Positions 1 through 11,333 are shown, counted from the first letter of the stretch. The stretch: 64,000 nt of DNA from Plotosus lineatus (GCA_024760905.1 CM045737.1:11648726-11712725), one strand, 5' to 3'. Made by a program: numbers and translations. Notes: generated from the letters alone by a model not told the origin.

Positions 1-249
1 TAAATCTTTTCTGTTACAGATTAAAAAACAATGTTAAATAAGTTTTTATTTATTATAAGTTGAGCTATATTTCTTTCTTTTTTGTTGTTAATGTTAATAT
101 ACTATGCTATGTAGAAGGTGTACTAATAACAATTTTATAGATAAATAATACTATTCTGTATATATATATATATCTGTATTTATAGTCGTTCGCGGGGCAA
201 TGGAGAGGGCATGTAATGTTATTTTCTTGGTATAGGGGGCGCCACAGAA

Positions 250-467
250 AATATGTAGCTACTCTTGTCGAAAGTCAGCAATGGTTCTCTTACATGAATC
301 TCACACCATAGACAGTGAGGGACATCATCGGCCTTTGATAACCCGTTAGCTGCAGTGGTGGTGGTGGTGGTGGGGTGTTCAGTGATAACCCGTTGAGAGT
401 GGGACTTGATCCCCCAACCTTGGCATCAGAAATCCACCATCTTTACCACCAGGTCACCACTGCCCCC
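250..467 (-). mobile_element. SINE-A copy, 3' truncated
   Basis: tRNA-derived SINE read on the minus strand. The head near 467 has an A-box-like TGACCTGGTGG and a B-box-like GGGGGATCAAGTCCC. The body contains the family block for 'accattgctgacttt' and 'agagacat'. The L2-like tail present in longer copies is missing at the left end. A short (GGT)n stretch at 355-375 sits at the usual poly-C position of the family. Confidence 0.75.
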
Positions 468-505
468 TTTAAAAAGTTGTTTTTTAATTTTTACACTGAG
501 TTTTA

Positions 506-506
506 A

Positions 507-540
<34 letters not shown>
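506..540. repeat. (GA)n microsatellite
   Basis: Dinucleotide GA array with one AAAG interruption. It translates as RERERE, which is not a gene. Confidence 0.9.
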
Positions 541-607
541 TTGATTAACATACTTCATTGTCTGGTTGAAATCAACTCACATGACTAGAAAACTTTCAGT
601 CTATAAC

Positions 608-1211
608 CGCATGATGTGTATGACATTGTCCTTTTGGCTTCATCAATCCGGGAGCGATTCATAGCCAATTGCAATGCGGCTGGGATGAGAATCAGCACCT
701 CCAAGTCTGAGACCATGGTTCTCAGCCAAAAGGTCCTGCCCCAAGTGGAGGAGTTCAAGTATCTTGGGTTCTTGTTAACGAGTGAGGGAAAGAAAGAGCG
801 GTAGATTGACAGGCGGATCTCTCCAGCCTCTTCTGGAGAGCAAAGTTTGCGCCGGTCCGGTGTGGTGAAGAGCTAGTTGAGACGCAAAGCAACACTCTCA
901 ATTTACCAGTGGAGCTCTGTTCAACCCTCGCCTACGGTCATGTGCTTTGGGTACTGATTGAAAGAATAAGATACAAGCGTCATAAATAAGCTTCCTTCGT
1001 AGAGTAGCGGGGCTCCCATTTAGAGATTGTGTGAGAAGCTCAACCACCTGGGAGGAGCTCAGAGTAGAACATGCTGCTCCTCCGCATTGAGAGGAGCCAG
1101 TTGTAGTAGCTTAGGCAACTGGTTAGAATGCCTCCCAAATGCCTCCCTGGTGGTGACAATGATGATGATGATGATGATGATGATTATGATGATGATGATG
1201 ATGATGATATA
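608..1211 (+). pseudogene. Rex3-type LINE, decayed 3' fragment
   Basis: The stretch encodes a broken copy of the reverse transcriptase C-terminal half seen at 52830-53590. Recognisable pieces are 'DIVLLASS', 'AAGMRISTSKSETMVLS' and 'LPQVEEFKYLGFLLTSEG', followed by decayed counterparts of the 'LRRVAG' and 'RDRVRSS' region. It ends in (ATG)n at 1158-1211, the same tail type as the larger copy. Internal deletions and frameshifts are numerous. It lacks the endonuclease and the catalytic RT core, so it is a dead 5'-truncated insertion. Confidence 0.85.
1158..1211 (+). repeat. (ATG)n tail of the Rex3 fragment
   Basis: Trinucleotide array with one ATT unit. Its position directly after LINE sequence and its match to the tail at 53593-53626 indicate that it is the LINE's 3' terminal repeat, later expanded. 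Confidence 0.8.
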
Positions 1212-1523
1212 ATGATGGTGTATAACCAACCTAACACAGCCAGAAAGTACTTCAGCAGCACTTTGTGGTTATTTCTGGTCTAAATGTAATGCCCATAATT
1301 CACCTAAATGTCCTCAGACCTCTCAATATAATCTCAACTATTCCATTTCTCAACACAGCTTAGTCCTGTAGTATCGTCCTAATACTTGTTAATTGTTTAT
1401 AATATAGAACATTGTAATTCCTGGAAAGAGATAAAGCAACGTCACAGTGCAGTCAACATGGGATAAATAAATCCAGTCTCCAGTCAGCGAAATCTTTTCT
1501 GAGGACTCTTTTTTGCTGCTGCT

Positions 1524-1584
<61 letters not shown>
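1524..1584. repeat. (GT)n microsatellite
   Basis: About 30 GT units. The flanks (1212-1523, 1585-1860) contain no gene or repeat I recognise. Confidence 0.95.
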
Positions 1585-1586
<2 letters not shown>

Positions 1587-2055
1587 GAAAGAGAGAAAAT
1601 GAGCAGTCTGAGCTGCACAGCCAATTCATGACCAAGAGAGATTCACTGCTGGCACTCCTGAGGCGTGTGTTTCTTGTGAGATTATGTTTGAAGAATAACC
1701 CTCACTAGAGTTGGACACAAGGTTTTATAGTCCTGGAAGCCTGTGTCGGTTTATGGATTGTGTGTAAATGACTCTGTGTAGCAGGAAGTGAGAATAAAAG
1801 AACAGTGATGGTACAGTAATGTTGCTTCAAAGTTTACCCAACAATATTTTTATATATACAATGCTACCTTGACTTACGAAATTAATCCATTCTGAATGGA
1901 AGCTCGTAAGTTAAAATGTTCATTAGATAAAACAAAAATTCCATTAGGAAATAATAGAAAAACATTCCAAACCTCTCCCGAACTCATATAACCTGACACA
2001 ATCACGTATATTTGACCTAATATATTAAAGATAAACATGTAAAAACATTAAATAT

Positions 2056-2057
<2 letters not shown>

Positions 2058-2105
<48 letters not shown>
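2058..2105. repeat. (AAT)n microsatellite
   Basis: About 16 AAT units inside the TIR element. Confidence 0.9.
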
Positions 2106-2107
<2 letters not shown>

Positions 2108-2428
2108 ATGTACCTTCACATTAATAATAATTAATAATACATAATAATAAATCAAAAATACACTATGTCAACTAACCCTTCCGATCATCTACTGCAGCAA
2201 AGATGTCACATGGGCGTGAAGATGCAATGTAGGGCAGGCATGAGGTGGTGCGTAACAGCGAAGGAGGAGGAGGAGGAGAATTTTGTGCATGTGCGTGCTA
2301 CAAATGCCAGTGAAGAAAGGCTTGTGGTGAGCTCTCCCAAGGCCAGTGCTTCTCAAATAGTGGGGCTTGGGGTGCACGGTGTGATTCCAGGGGGAACATG
2401 CTTTTTTGCCATACTGTACGAGAATTAA

Positions 2429-2545
2429 GTGTAATTGCGCATCCTCTACAGTAGGTGGCAGTGGCGCTCTCACTATGGTCCCTATGGTGTATGGAACACA
2501 GTGAGAGCACTATAGCCACCTACTGTAGAGAATGCACAATCACAC
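2429..2545. repeat. Inverted repeat, 46-bp arms, 25-bp spacer
   Basis: Left arm 2429-2474 pairs with right arm 2500-2545. Both contain TCTACAGTAGGTGGC in opposite orientation, with roughly six mismatches overall. The GGTGGCAGTGGCGCT block recurs just downstream at 2548-2563, which suggests local duplication inside the element. Confidence 0.75.
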
Positions 2546-2898
2546 TAGGTGGCAGTGGCGCTGTTCCCTATGGTGTATGGAAAAAGCACCGGGCAAACGA
2601 TATGTAGTGTAGTAGACACTTTTTATGGTTGCATGCAGGGGTGGGGTGGGGTGGTGAAATGTTTTTTTTCTTCCCATATAGGGCATCACAGAAAATATTT
2701 GCGAAGCACTGCACAAGGCGTTCTCAGAGCGCGCAGGAATACACGCAGAAGAATACAAGGCTAATAGGCCCGGAAAAGCCATTTCCCCAGCAGAGCTCGT
2801 AAATCAAAATTTTGCTCATTGAATTTTTCGTGGGATCAAAGCTCGTATCATGGAAAATTCATTATAAAACACACTTGTAAGTCGAGGTACCACTGCAT

Positions 2899-3434
2899 AT
2901 TTCCTACTCGTATAAATAATCTACACTTCTTAGTCATTTAACTGTAGATCCTGTGGGCGGAGCTTCATGAACCTTGGTGTGAATGGGAAGTTAAAATGTT
3001 GAATTCACCTGCTTAACTCTTAAAGCAGGGCCCGTGGAGTGATTTGAAAATTGGGGGTGGGGGCGGGGCTAACTGAAAATTTTGGGAATCCATGCAGTCA
3101 GTGAATGACTACAGCATATACCCCCTCAAGGAGACTATGCATGGTTGCTTTCCAGATTTTAGATGTCGGGTGTATTCTGTGTGTACATGTCCATTGATTT
3201 ACTTATTTCAAAGTTCCAACATTTTCATACCTCGTCTCAATTGGATCCGAAAAAAGGAGGAATACTGGTACCGGTACATTCGCTATAAGGCAGCCACTAT
3301 ATTACTATATGCTTGGTGCATAAGCGTTGACTGGTACATGATGTAGGTGATACCATGCTTGTACTAACTACGCATTGTAAACATGTTTGAGATGCTAGTC
3401 GACACATTTAATACATTTCTTTGGATTGAGAAAA

Positions 3435-3436
<2 letters not shown>
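2899..3436. other. No recognised feature
   Basis: A G-rich patch lies at 3050-3070. An 84-codon open frame at 3092-3346 resembles no family I know and has no supporting features. I call nothing here. Confidence 0.4.
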
Positions 3437-3493
<57 letters not shown>

Positions 3494-3514
3494 GTGGTGG
3501 TGGTGGTGGTGGTG
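3437..3514. repeat. Compound (GT)n(GGT)n microsatellite
   Basis: About 26 GT units followed by about 7 GGT units. Confidence 0.95.
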
Positions 3515-3954
3515 GGGTGTCCCTGGTTCCACAGCCCCTGTAAAGATCCAATCTTACCCAATCCCCTTTAAGGGCACTTTCTCATCTGTCTGTTTGTTCT
3601 GAATCAGCATAAAATGTAAGCTTTGGTTTCTGGTATGTGATCCACACACAAGCCTTAATCATACAAATCGAGCCTCAATATCACCATCGTACAGAAGCAT
3701 TGTGAGCTGCTTTTTATTTTCTGTATTATCAGCTGTACATAGGACTATCAAGAAAACCCATAACAAGCTCTTCATTCAGATTTTTTTCTTTCCGATGTCA
3801 CTGCTTTTAACATTGAAGACTTATCTGTTTGTTTGGATGCCGATGCTGACTTGCAGCATTCGGACCGACTCTGAGACTTAATTAATCTGTGATGTGTTTA
3901 TCGATACGTCTATAATTAATCTGTGCTGAAAAAATTTACAGTTTAGAATCCCAC

Positions 3955-4230
3955 CATACCCCATACCCCACCCCCCAGTGCACCTAACTGGGTTACCAAA
4001 GGCTGGCCATGTCTCTCACGGTCTATGGTGAGAGGTTCATGTAAAAGAACCATTGCTGACTTTTGATAAGAGGAGCTGCATAGCTGTCAGGGTGTTTTTG
4101 TCCTTCGATGACCTGGCGAACCATCTAAGGTGTACTCTGCCCTCTCCCGGAGTCAACTGGGATGGGCGCCAGCCTCCCCACGACCCTGATTAGGATTCAG
4201 CAATTACAGAAAATGAATGAATGAATGAAT
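3955..4230 (+). mobile_element. SINE-A copy, 5' truncated
   Basis: It starts in the C-rich segment after the head, runs through 'ctaactgggttaccaaagg' and the conserved body, and ends in the L2-like tail 'cgaccctgattaggatt' and (TGAA)n at 4209-4230. The tRNA-like head is absent. Confidence 0.85.
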
Positions 4231-4232
4231 CC

Positions 4233-5060
4233 TACCATATTCATAATGATCTTCAGGGTATACCTTAGTTCAGGTTCTTGTTGACAGTGCTATGCTTGGA
4301 GCATCATGTTGAAGTTTAGTAGATGTCCTCTGTTCTCTCATTCAGGTTATTCTGTATTGTCCCAAATAATTAATATGGGGACCATACAGGGTAATCTGAA
4401 TGACAGAAGCGATGAGTCCAACATGGCAACATCTGCTAAATCTCAGCATTGCGCTCCATGCATGATCACACTGATCATAAAGTCTTGCATTATTTACATT
4501 TCGCGCTTCACACCGGTCCTGACTTTCTTGTTGCAGAAACCGTCACTGTATGGCAGCGTAGATTGAATTTCTTGTGATTGACAAAATGATGACAAAAAAC
4601 AATTTTCTATTCCAGAATGGCAATTCTGTTTGGTGAGAGTGACTCGGAAATTTTTGTTTCTCTGAAAACCATCCCTAAAAAAGTGTTGTACATCACATCT
4701 ATCATAGCACAAATGGTTCGCCTCTGTAAATCAAATTGTATGATGTCCTTGCAAAATGATAAAATTGTTGCAAGAAACACAAATAAAAATCTGTCATGTG
4801 ATTCCCGGTTGATGTACAATCGCCGCACGGCTCACTTGAACATTGTAAAAATGTTGTATGATTTACATGAGTATGTAACAAAGTACTGAGAATATGACAA
4901 TAATACTAATGACTTAAAATGCAAATCTCTATATTATACGATTATTATCTTTTGCATAGCATAAACAGATCATTATCATAACATTATCGCTTCTCGCCAT
5001 AAATCTCTCACACACTAATGTGTCCTCTTAAAATACCTTGACATATTGGGAAAGCGTCTG
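4233..5060. other. No recognised feature
   Basis: AT-rich sequence. Open frames of 86-90 codons occur on both strands (for example 4617-4889 +), but none shows a recognisable domain, and overlapping frames of similar length on the other strand argue for chance. Confidence 0.4.
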
Positions 5061-5061
5061 C

Positions 5062-5410
5062 CATTCATTCGTTCATTTTCTGAACTGCTTATTACTAATT
5101 AAGGTTGCGGGGAGGCTGGTGCCCGTCTCAGCCGACTCCACGCGATGGTCAGGTACATCCTGGACAGCTCGCCAGGCCATTGGAGGACCAACACTCACAC
5201 AACTATTCATGCTCCTGCTCACACCTACGGGCTATTTGGAACAGTCAGTTCTGTGCATGTTTTTGGACTTTGGGAGGAAGCTAGAGAACCCGGAGGAAAC
5301 CCACGCAAACATGGGGAGAACATGTAAACTCCTCCACACAGAAACACCCAAACTGGGAATCGAACCCAGGACCTTCTTGCTGTGAGGCAGACGTGCTAAC
5401 CACTACACCA
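5062..5410 (-). mobile_element. SINE-B copy, near full length
   Basis: On the minus strand the tRNA-like head near 5410 has the A-box-like TAGTGGTTAGCACGT, then AGCAAGAAGGTCCTGGGTTC containing the B box. The 'catgttctccccatgtttgcg' body follows, then the L2-like tail ending in TGAATG repeats near 5065. This head/body type is a very common fish SINE layout. Confidence 0.85.
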
Positions 5411-5624
5411 ATACATGGGAAGATAACTTAGTGATGCTCCACCAGCAGCCAGACTCTATGTCCCTCCGGTGTCTCGTAGTCTGTCCCATGACCTGAACAC
5501 TTTCTGGTGATGTCACAGAGAGGGATGCACCCACCTTGGGACACCCACAGAGTTCTAAACAATTATTTTTGTAAAAAAAAACAAAGCAAAACAAAAAGTG
5601 AGTAAATGAAATACATTTGAATTT

Positions 5625-6721
5625 GCCATATTTTCTAGACTATAAGTCACACCTTTTTTCATACTTTGGCTGAAGGTGAGACTTATACTCCAGAACAACT
5701 TACGTGTGAAATTATTACATATAATTCTGTTGGTCATAATAATAAGAGATAATTTCACATGTTTGTTATTTTTACACTCACAACCACGAGAGGGCACTCT
5801 AGGCTTGGATACTAGTACCTGCTCATCAACCACTGAAGAAATGTCCCCAAAAAGAAAATCCTATTCTGCGGATTACAAGCTGCAAGTAGTGAAATATGCA
5901 GCAGAAAATGGTAATCAAGCAGCAGAAAGAAAGCTTGGAGTGAACGAGAAACTTGTGAGGGACTGGAGAAAAGCGGAGATTACTATTATTGTAATGAAAA
6001 AAAAATCATCGCGGGCTAAAAGCTAGATGGCCACAACTAGAAGAACAAGCTCACACATGGGTGCTTGAGCAACGTGCTGCAGGGAGAGGCTTGTCAACAG
6101 TGCAGTTGCCATCTACACATCCAGGTAGTGAAATTATTATTATATTATTCTGTTTGTAATAATAATAACGAACATAATTTCCCATGTTTATTTTTACATT
6201 CCCAACAGCAAGAAGGCAACAAGAGGGCAGAAAAGCGGAGATTATTATTACGGTAATGAAAAAAAAAAAAAAAAAAAGCTAAACGCAGCCTAAAAGCTAA
6301 TCGCAGGATAAAAGCTAATCGCAGGCTAAAAGTTAATCGCGGGCAAAAAACTAGATGATCACAGCTAGATGAATGAGTTCGGACATGGGTGTTTGAGCAA
6401 CGTGCTGCAGGAAGAGGATAGTCAACAGTGCAGTTGTGTCTCCACATCCAGGTAGTTGTCAAGGAGATGAATAGAAATGACTTTGCGTGAGGACATTTTC
6501 TTGGTGTTGCCACTTCATGCAATGCAACCGCCTCTCTATTAGAGTGAGGACCACAACGTCACATAAACTGCCTGCAGATTTCCAAGCAAAGGTAGACAAT
6601 TTCCATCAGTTTGCGACTTATAGTCCAGTGCAACTTATATATGTATTTTCTTCTTTATTATGCAATTTTTGGTCAATGCGACTTGTACTCCGCAGCGACA
6701 TATAGTCCGGAAAATACGGTA
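5625..6721 (+). mobile_element. Pogo-like DNA transposon remnant with TIRs
   Basis: Bounded by TIRs related to ATTTTCTAGACTATAAGTC on the left and TATAGTCCGGAAAATACGGT on the right. It contains fragments of a pogo/CENP-B-like transposase (see the separate entry). The opening segment (5707-5790) is partly repeated at 6127-6260, and the 'gtgcttgagcaacgtgctgcagg' block occurs at 6062-6084 and again at 6391-6413. The copy therefore looks like two internally deleted relatives fused in tandem. A 17-nt poly-A and a set of 'aaagctaatcgc' repeats lie at 6258-6350. A smaller inverted relative is at 16705-17323. Confidence 0.75.
5841..6110 (+). pseudogene. Pogo/CENP-B-like transposase, N-terminal fragment
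   Basis: From the ATG at 5841 the frame reads MSPKRKSYSADYKLQVVKYA and continues with 'AAERKLGVNEKLVRDWRKAE'. This is the N-terminal helix-turn-helix typical of pogo-like transposases and their domesticated relatives. After a frameshift, 6025-6108 encodes RWPQLEEQAHTWVLEQRAAG plus 'RGLSTVQL', matching the second CENP-B/Tc5-type DNA-binding helix-turn-helix. A further downstream piece, 'NRLSIRVRTTTSHKLPADFQ', lies around 6522-6590. The DDE catalytic domain is absent, so this copy cannot encode a transposase. Confidence 0.75.
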
Positions 6722-7265
6722 AACTTCACATGATAATGAAATACAAATATTTCCCCACAATATTCCTCAAAATTACAGAATTTTCATGAATACCAATTTA
6801 ATTTTCTTCGGTATTTGCTTCTGCAGACAGTATCCAGGGACGCAATGTTTGTGAAAAGTCATCCTTTTTTCTTCTGCGCTCCACTGTACACCCCAGCCGT
6901 AACGTCTCCTTTACCTCTTACAGTTTCCTGGTCTCTTGCTCTTATCCTTGCAGTGCTGTGGTTTACTGATATGCACGGCCAGTGTGGAGTCCTGCTCTTC
7001 AACACACACCAGAACCACTGAGAGATTAGGATCGGTGTGAACGATACATGAAGCCTGGTCTCTGGAAGAGAGAGAGAAGTGACACACAATTCACTGTAAA
7101 TGACACGTGTTGTTGAAATAGAATGCGAGTAAGAAAAAGGAAGATGGCTAGAACATGCCTGTGAGGAGTGAATAAATAAATACAGAAGGAGATGGAAGAA
7201 ATACTGTTAATGTTGTATGTTGTAATGTTGAAGATGGTTTTTGCCGTTTTGGGTGTGTGTTGTTT

Positions 7266-7294
7266 TTTTATTTATTTATTTATTTATTTATTTT
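7266..7294. repeat. (TTTA)n microsatellite
   Basis: Six to seven ATTT units. The surrounding 6722-7600 shows nothing else that I recognise. Confidence 0.85.
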
Positions 7295-7606
7295 TGTAGA
7301 TCTTTTCTCCATAAGGTGTGTTGACTTTAAATTATGCCTCTGGTGCCCATGTTTTCTTTAAATAATGGGAAAATGAGGGAGGGAAAGAAGAGATTGAAGG
7401 AGAGGGATGAGGAGAAAGCGAGTGAGATGAAAATGGATAGGGGGGCGAAAGAAAGAAAAAATATCCACCGAGCTGGTAGCTTTTTCATGTTTGTTTGTGT
7501 AAATGATGCAGTTCCACTCGACTGGGTTGTGTCTGTGTGCATAAATCATCATTACACACAGGCAGCTCCTTTCAGCACCATCCAAAAGGCCCCTCACCCA
7601 CGCGAC

Positions 7607-7608
<2 letters not shown>

Positions 7609-7705
<97 letters not shown>
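7609..7705. repeat. (GT)n microsatellite, long
   Basis: About 48 GT units with one TTT interruption near 7689. It creates apparent CVCVCV and HTHTHT reading frames on both strands. Confidence 0.95.
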
Positions 7706-7834
7706 TCTTGCTTTTGCTACATATCGAACACTGGAATACGTTCTTAATCAACAAACATTTTGGTGGGTCCTTGCTTTTTCAGAGGGCTGTTCAAAGGGCT
7801 AAGACCTGGTTTTAGGTTAGAATTTGGTTTCGGT

Positions 7835-7972
7835 GACTCATCTCACTCACTCATTTGCTAAGCCGCTTCATCCCACTGGGGCGGATAACCTGGTGAAGGA
7901 AGGGTACACTCTGAATAGCTTCCTAGGTTATTGCAGGTCCAACACATGTAACCAAATTTCCACATTCACACC

Positions 7973-8028
<56 letters not shown>

Positions 8029-8215
8029 GGGGTGGGGGGTTTAGAAACGGCTGGTTAGCCTAAGCCCCTAAACCGCATGTCGTTGGACTACGGGGATAAG
8101 CCACAGTCCCTGGGGGGAATGCACAGCAAACTCCAGGTAGAAATGCCTGAGACTGGGACTTGAACTCAGGACCTTTTGCTAATTTAGGCAGATATACTAC
8201 CTGTTATGCCACCCA
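7835..8215 (-). mobile_element. SINE-B-like copy, diverged, split by a (GT)n array
   Basis: The tail-like segment 7835-7975 (ACTCATTTGCTAAGCCGCTT at the outer end) and the tRNA-like head on the minus strand near 8175-8215 ('gcaaaaggtcctgagttc') flank a (GT)n array at 7977-8026. The middle is strongly diverged from other copies. Confidence 0.55.
7977..8026. repeat. (GT)n microsatellite
   Basis: About 25 units, inside the SINE-B-like copy. Confidence 0.95.
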
Positions 8216-8308
8216 AGTGTGGGCTAGTATTCGGGTAAAGTTCGGGTTAGGTATGTTGTGATGGTTGTGTTATGTCTGTAAATGCTCCCACAGAGATAGA
8301 CATAAAAG

Positions 8309-8428
<120 letters not shown>

Positions 8429-8576
8429 TGTATTGTCCCACGGTAACAGACGACGTTGTTCAGTGTGCATGACTGTGCTGAGTAAGACGAACGAAGCTCT
8501 GATATCAACCCCGATAGCAATTACTGAATTTTGAGTGCAGGGTGGGGAATTATGAACCAAAGTCTGTCATCATGTG

Positions 8577-8594
8577 CACACACACACACACACA

Positions 8595-8679
<85 letters not shown>

Positions 8680-8680
8680 C
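8577..8680. repeat. Compound (CA)n(GA)n microsatellite
   Basis: (CA)n with one CTCA interruption near 8594, then (GA)n with one AAAG interruption. Confidence 0.95.
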
Positions 8681-9000
8681 AACAGGACCTTCTCTTGAGG
8701 ACATTTCAAATATTAGATAAGAGAACAAACATGTTTTTCATCCTGCTCCTTCTTCCTGTTCTCTCCCACTTACCAAAAACCAGTCTAATAAATCACACCC
8801 TCAAATAAGTTTGTGTTAGTGCCACTGAGTTCGACACGAGGCAGCGGTGGCAGTTAAAGTGCTGCTGTGTGATGAAGCAGATCAGAGCCAGGCCCGGCCT
8901 CTCATGCTTTTTTCCTTTAATTGATACAGGCTGCTCAGGAGAGCCAGCGAGAAAGCGGACATACGGCGAATGGCTGGCTGCAGGTTATTAACGATCCTCT

Positions 9001-9023
9001 TGTGTGTGTGTGTGTGTGTGTGT

Positions 9024-9076
<53 letters not shown>
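9001..9076. repeat. Compound (GT)n(CT)n microsatellite
   Basis: About 12 GT units followed by about 25 CT units. Confidence 0.95.
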
Positions 9077-9077
<1 letters not shown>

Positions 9078-9269
9078 ATTCTGTGCACAGTAAATGATCA
9101 ATCTAATGCATGTATCAACGTCCATCTCTCTCTCTCTTGTTAACAGTGCCTTACAATTACTATTTCATGAATAACGTGTGTATATATTCTTTCATTAAAG
9201 CGTTTGATTATTATTATTTTTTTTTTTGGTTTAATCTTTAAAAAAATATTTTATTTACAATACCAAGAG

Positions 9270-9455
9270 GTGACGTGGCTCATCAATTCTTTCCTGTGTG
9301 GCCTTGTGGTCAGAGGGTTCTTGGTTTGAATCTTGAGGCCAACAAGGGGAAATTTCTATGTCCGGTGTGCAGGCTCTCCTCATTATTGCACAGCTTTCCT
9401 CCAGGTCCTCAAGTTTCCTCCAACAGTTCAAACCACATGCACATTAGATTGAAAA
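9270..9455 (+). mobile_element. SINE-B-like fragment, diverged
   Basis: A tRNA-like head (9300-9335, 'gtcagagggttcttggtttgaatc') is followed by counterparts of the body ('tcctccaggtcctcaagtttcctccaa') and the ACATGCACATTAGATTGAA segment. It is heavily diverged and the tail is absent. Confidence 0.55.
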
Positions 9456-9471
9456 ATAGATTTAAATATTT

Positions 9472-10395
9472 CATTTGTTCATTTTCTGTAACCGCTTAAT
9501 TGTAATTAGGGTCACGCGGATGCTGGCACCCATCCCAACCGACTACGGGCGAGGGCAGAGTACACCCTGGACAACTCACCAGGCCAATGCAGGGCAGAAA
9601 CAAGCTGACGGCTATGCAGCTACTCTTGTCGAAAGTCATCAATGGTTCTTTTACATGAACCTCACACCATAGACATGAACCTCACCCCATAGACATGAAC
9701 CTCACTCCATAGACATGAACCTCACCCCATAGACATGAACCTCACTCCATAGACATGAACCTCACCCCATAGACATGAACCTCACTCCATAGACATGAAC
9801 CTCACCCCATAGACATGAACCTCACTCCATAGACATGAACCTCACCCCATAGACATGAACCTCACACCATAGACATGAACCTCACCCCATAGACATGAAC
9901 CTCACACCATAGACATGAACCTCACACCATAGACATGAACCTCACCCCATAGACATGAACCTCACCCCATAGACATGAACCTCACCCCATAGACATGAAC
10001 CTCACTCCATAGACATGAACTTCACGCCATAGACATAAACCTCACCCCATAGACATGAATCTCACACCATAGACATGAACCTCACCCCATAGACATGAAC
10101 CTCACTCCACAGACATGAACCTCACACAATAGACATGAACCTCACACAATAGACATGAACCTCACACAATAGACATGAACCTCACCCCATAGACATGAAC
10201 CTCACCCCATAGACATGAACCTCACTCCATAGACATGAACCTCACACCATAGACATGAACTTCACGCCATAGACATGAACCTCACCCCATAGACATGAAC
10301 CTTACACCATAGACAGTGAGAGACACGGCTGGCCTTTGATAACCCAGTTAGCTCCACTGAGGGACAGGGACAACCTTGTGGAGAGTCCCACTGCG
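9472..10395 (-). mobile_element. SINE-A copy expanded by an internal minisatellite
   Basis: The L2-like tail starts at 9475 (complement of the 'cggttacagaaaat' end). The body ('cagctactcttgtcgaaagtc') runs to 9660, a 20-bp minisatellite occupies 9661-10314, and the body resumes at 10311 ('agacagtgagagacacgg') through 'cccagttagctccactga' to the head remnant near 10390. Without the array the copy would be about 270 bp. Confidence 0.85.
9661..10314. repeat. 20-bp minisatellite, about 33 units, SINE-derived
   Basis: Perfectly phased 20-bp units of the form CTCACMCCATAGACATGAAC. The unit equals the SINE-A segment that occurs once in other copies. From 9681 to 9860 the units alternate strictly between CCCC and CTCC variants, giving a 40-bp higher-order repeat. 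Later units carry CACC, CACAAT and TTCACGCC variants. There are no non-repetitive spacers, so it is not a CRISPR array. Confidence 0.97.
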
Positions 10396-10690
10396 ATTAA
10401 CCACTACGCCGCCAACACGTTCATCGCAGAACAAGGAGGTTCTGGGTTTGATTTCCAGCTCGGGTGTTCTGTGTGGAGTTTTGCATCTTCCCCCTGTGCT
10501 TGCGCGAGTTTCTTCCGGGTTCTTCAGTTTCCTTGTACAGTCCAGAAACCTGCACAGTCGGATAATTGTCTGTTCCAAATTACCCATAACTGTGAGAGTG
10601 AGTGTGAGTGTTGGCTCTGCAATGGTCTAGCGAGCTATCTATGGTGAACCCTGACTTTGTCCAACGTCGGCTGAGATGGGTGCCTTTGTG
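10396..10690 (+). mobile_element. SINE-B copy, plus orientation
   Basis: The tRNA-like head overlaps 10396-10460 (AAGGAGGTTCTGGGTTTGAT carries the B box). The body ('gcttgcgcgagtttcttcc') follows, and a diverged L2-like tail ends near 10690 without a (TGAA)n run. It abuts the minus-strand SINE-A copy head to head. Confidence 0.7.
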
Positions 10691-10982
10691 ATTCTTTTCT
10701 TCAGAAATCTACTTGTATCTTGCTGTTTTGGGGTTTTCGATAATTAAAAACTGCTTATAATTATACAGACTGAGCATCAAGTCTTTGATTAAATGTCTCG
10801 TGTCAAATTTCATCTTGAACGGACATGTCTGGTTGCCATTACCATTCGGCCATTACTTCAGACCGGATTCTAATTGGATAAGTCACCAATTTTGTGGACA
10901 GAGATCAATTCGATTTGTTTAAAAGTTGTTTAAATTTGGAATGTCCACACATTTTTGACAGGGCTGAATCTTATCCGGTGGC

Positions 10983-11275
10983 ACAGGGCCATGGTGGTTC
11001 GGTGCCTCACAGCGAGAAGGTCCTGGATTTGAGTTGCAGGCTCGGTGAAGGCATTTCTCTGGGAAGTTTGCATGTTCTCAACACGCTTATGTGGGTTTTC
11101 CTTGTGCACTCGGATTTCCTTCCACAATCCAAACGCATGCACATCAGGCGAATTAGCTCTTCCAATCCGCCCCCAAGTGTGAGTGTAAAAGGTTGTGATG
11201 GCGTGGCTAGCTGTTCAGAGTTGTTCCCTGCTTTCAGCCAAAATCGGCTGAGGAAGGCTCCAGTCTCCACATAAC
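10983..11275 (+). mobile_element. SINE-B copy, plus orientation
   Basis: Head with 'cctcacagcgagaaggtcctgg', then 'gtttgcatgttctcaacacgc', and a diverged tail with AAAATCGGCTGAGGAAGGCT. No terminal repeat remains. Confidence 0.7.
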
Positions 11276-11333
11276 CATCGTATTATTAAACATTATGACA
11301 AATGAATAAATGTTGGTATGATTAAATGGAGAG

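Larger units (their letters stand above)
1861..2898. mobile_element. TIR-bounded non-autonomous DNA element, about 1.04 kb
   Basis: The left end ATGCTACCTTGACTTACGA matches the reverse complement of the right end, which reads GTAAGTCGAGGTACCACTGC. These imperfect terminal inverted repeats bound the element. The interior holds an (AAT)n array at 2058-2105 and a large internal inverted repeat at 2429-2545. No transposase-like frame is visible. Ends of the CAGTGGTACCTCG type are widespread among vertebrate DNA transposon families, but the superfamily is not determined here. Confidence 0.6.

Noticed and set aside
4617..4889. 90-codon plus-strand frame as a small gene
   Set aside because: There is no recognisable domain, a frame of similar size overlaps on the other strand, and no splice or promoter evidence is visible.
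9661..10314. CRISPR array
   Set aside because: The 20-bp units are directly contiguous with no unique spacers, and the host is a vertebrate. The unit derives from the surrounding SINE.
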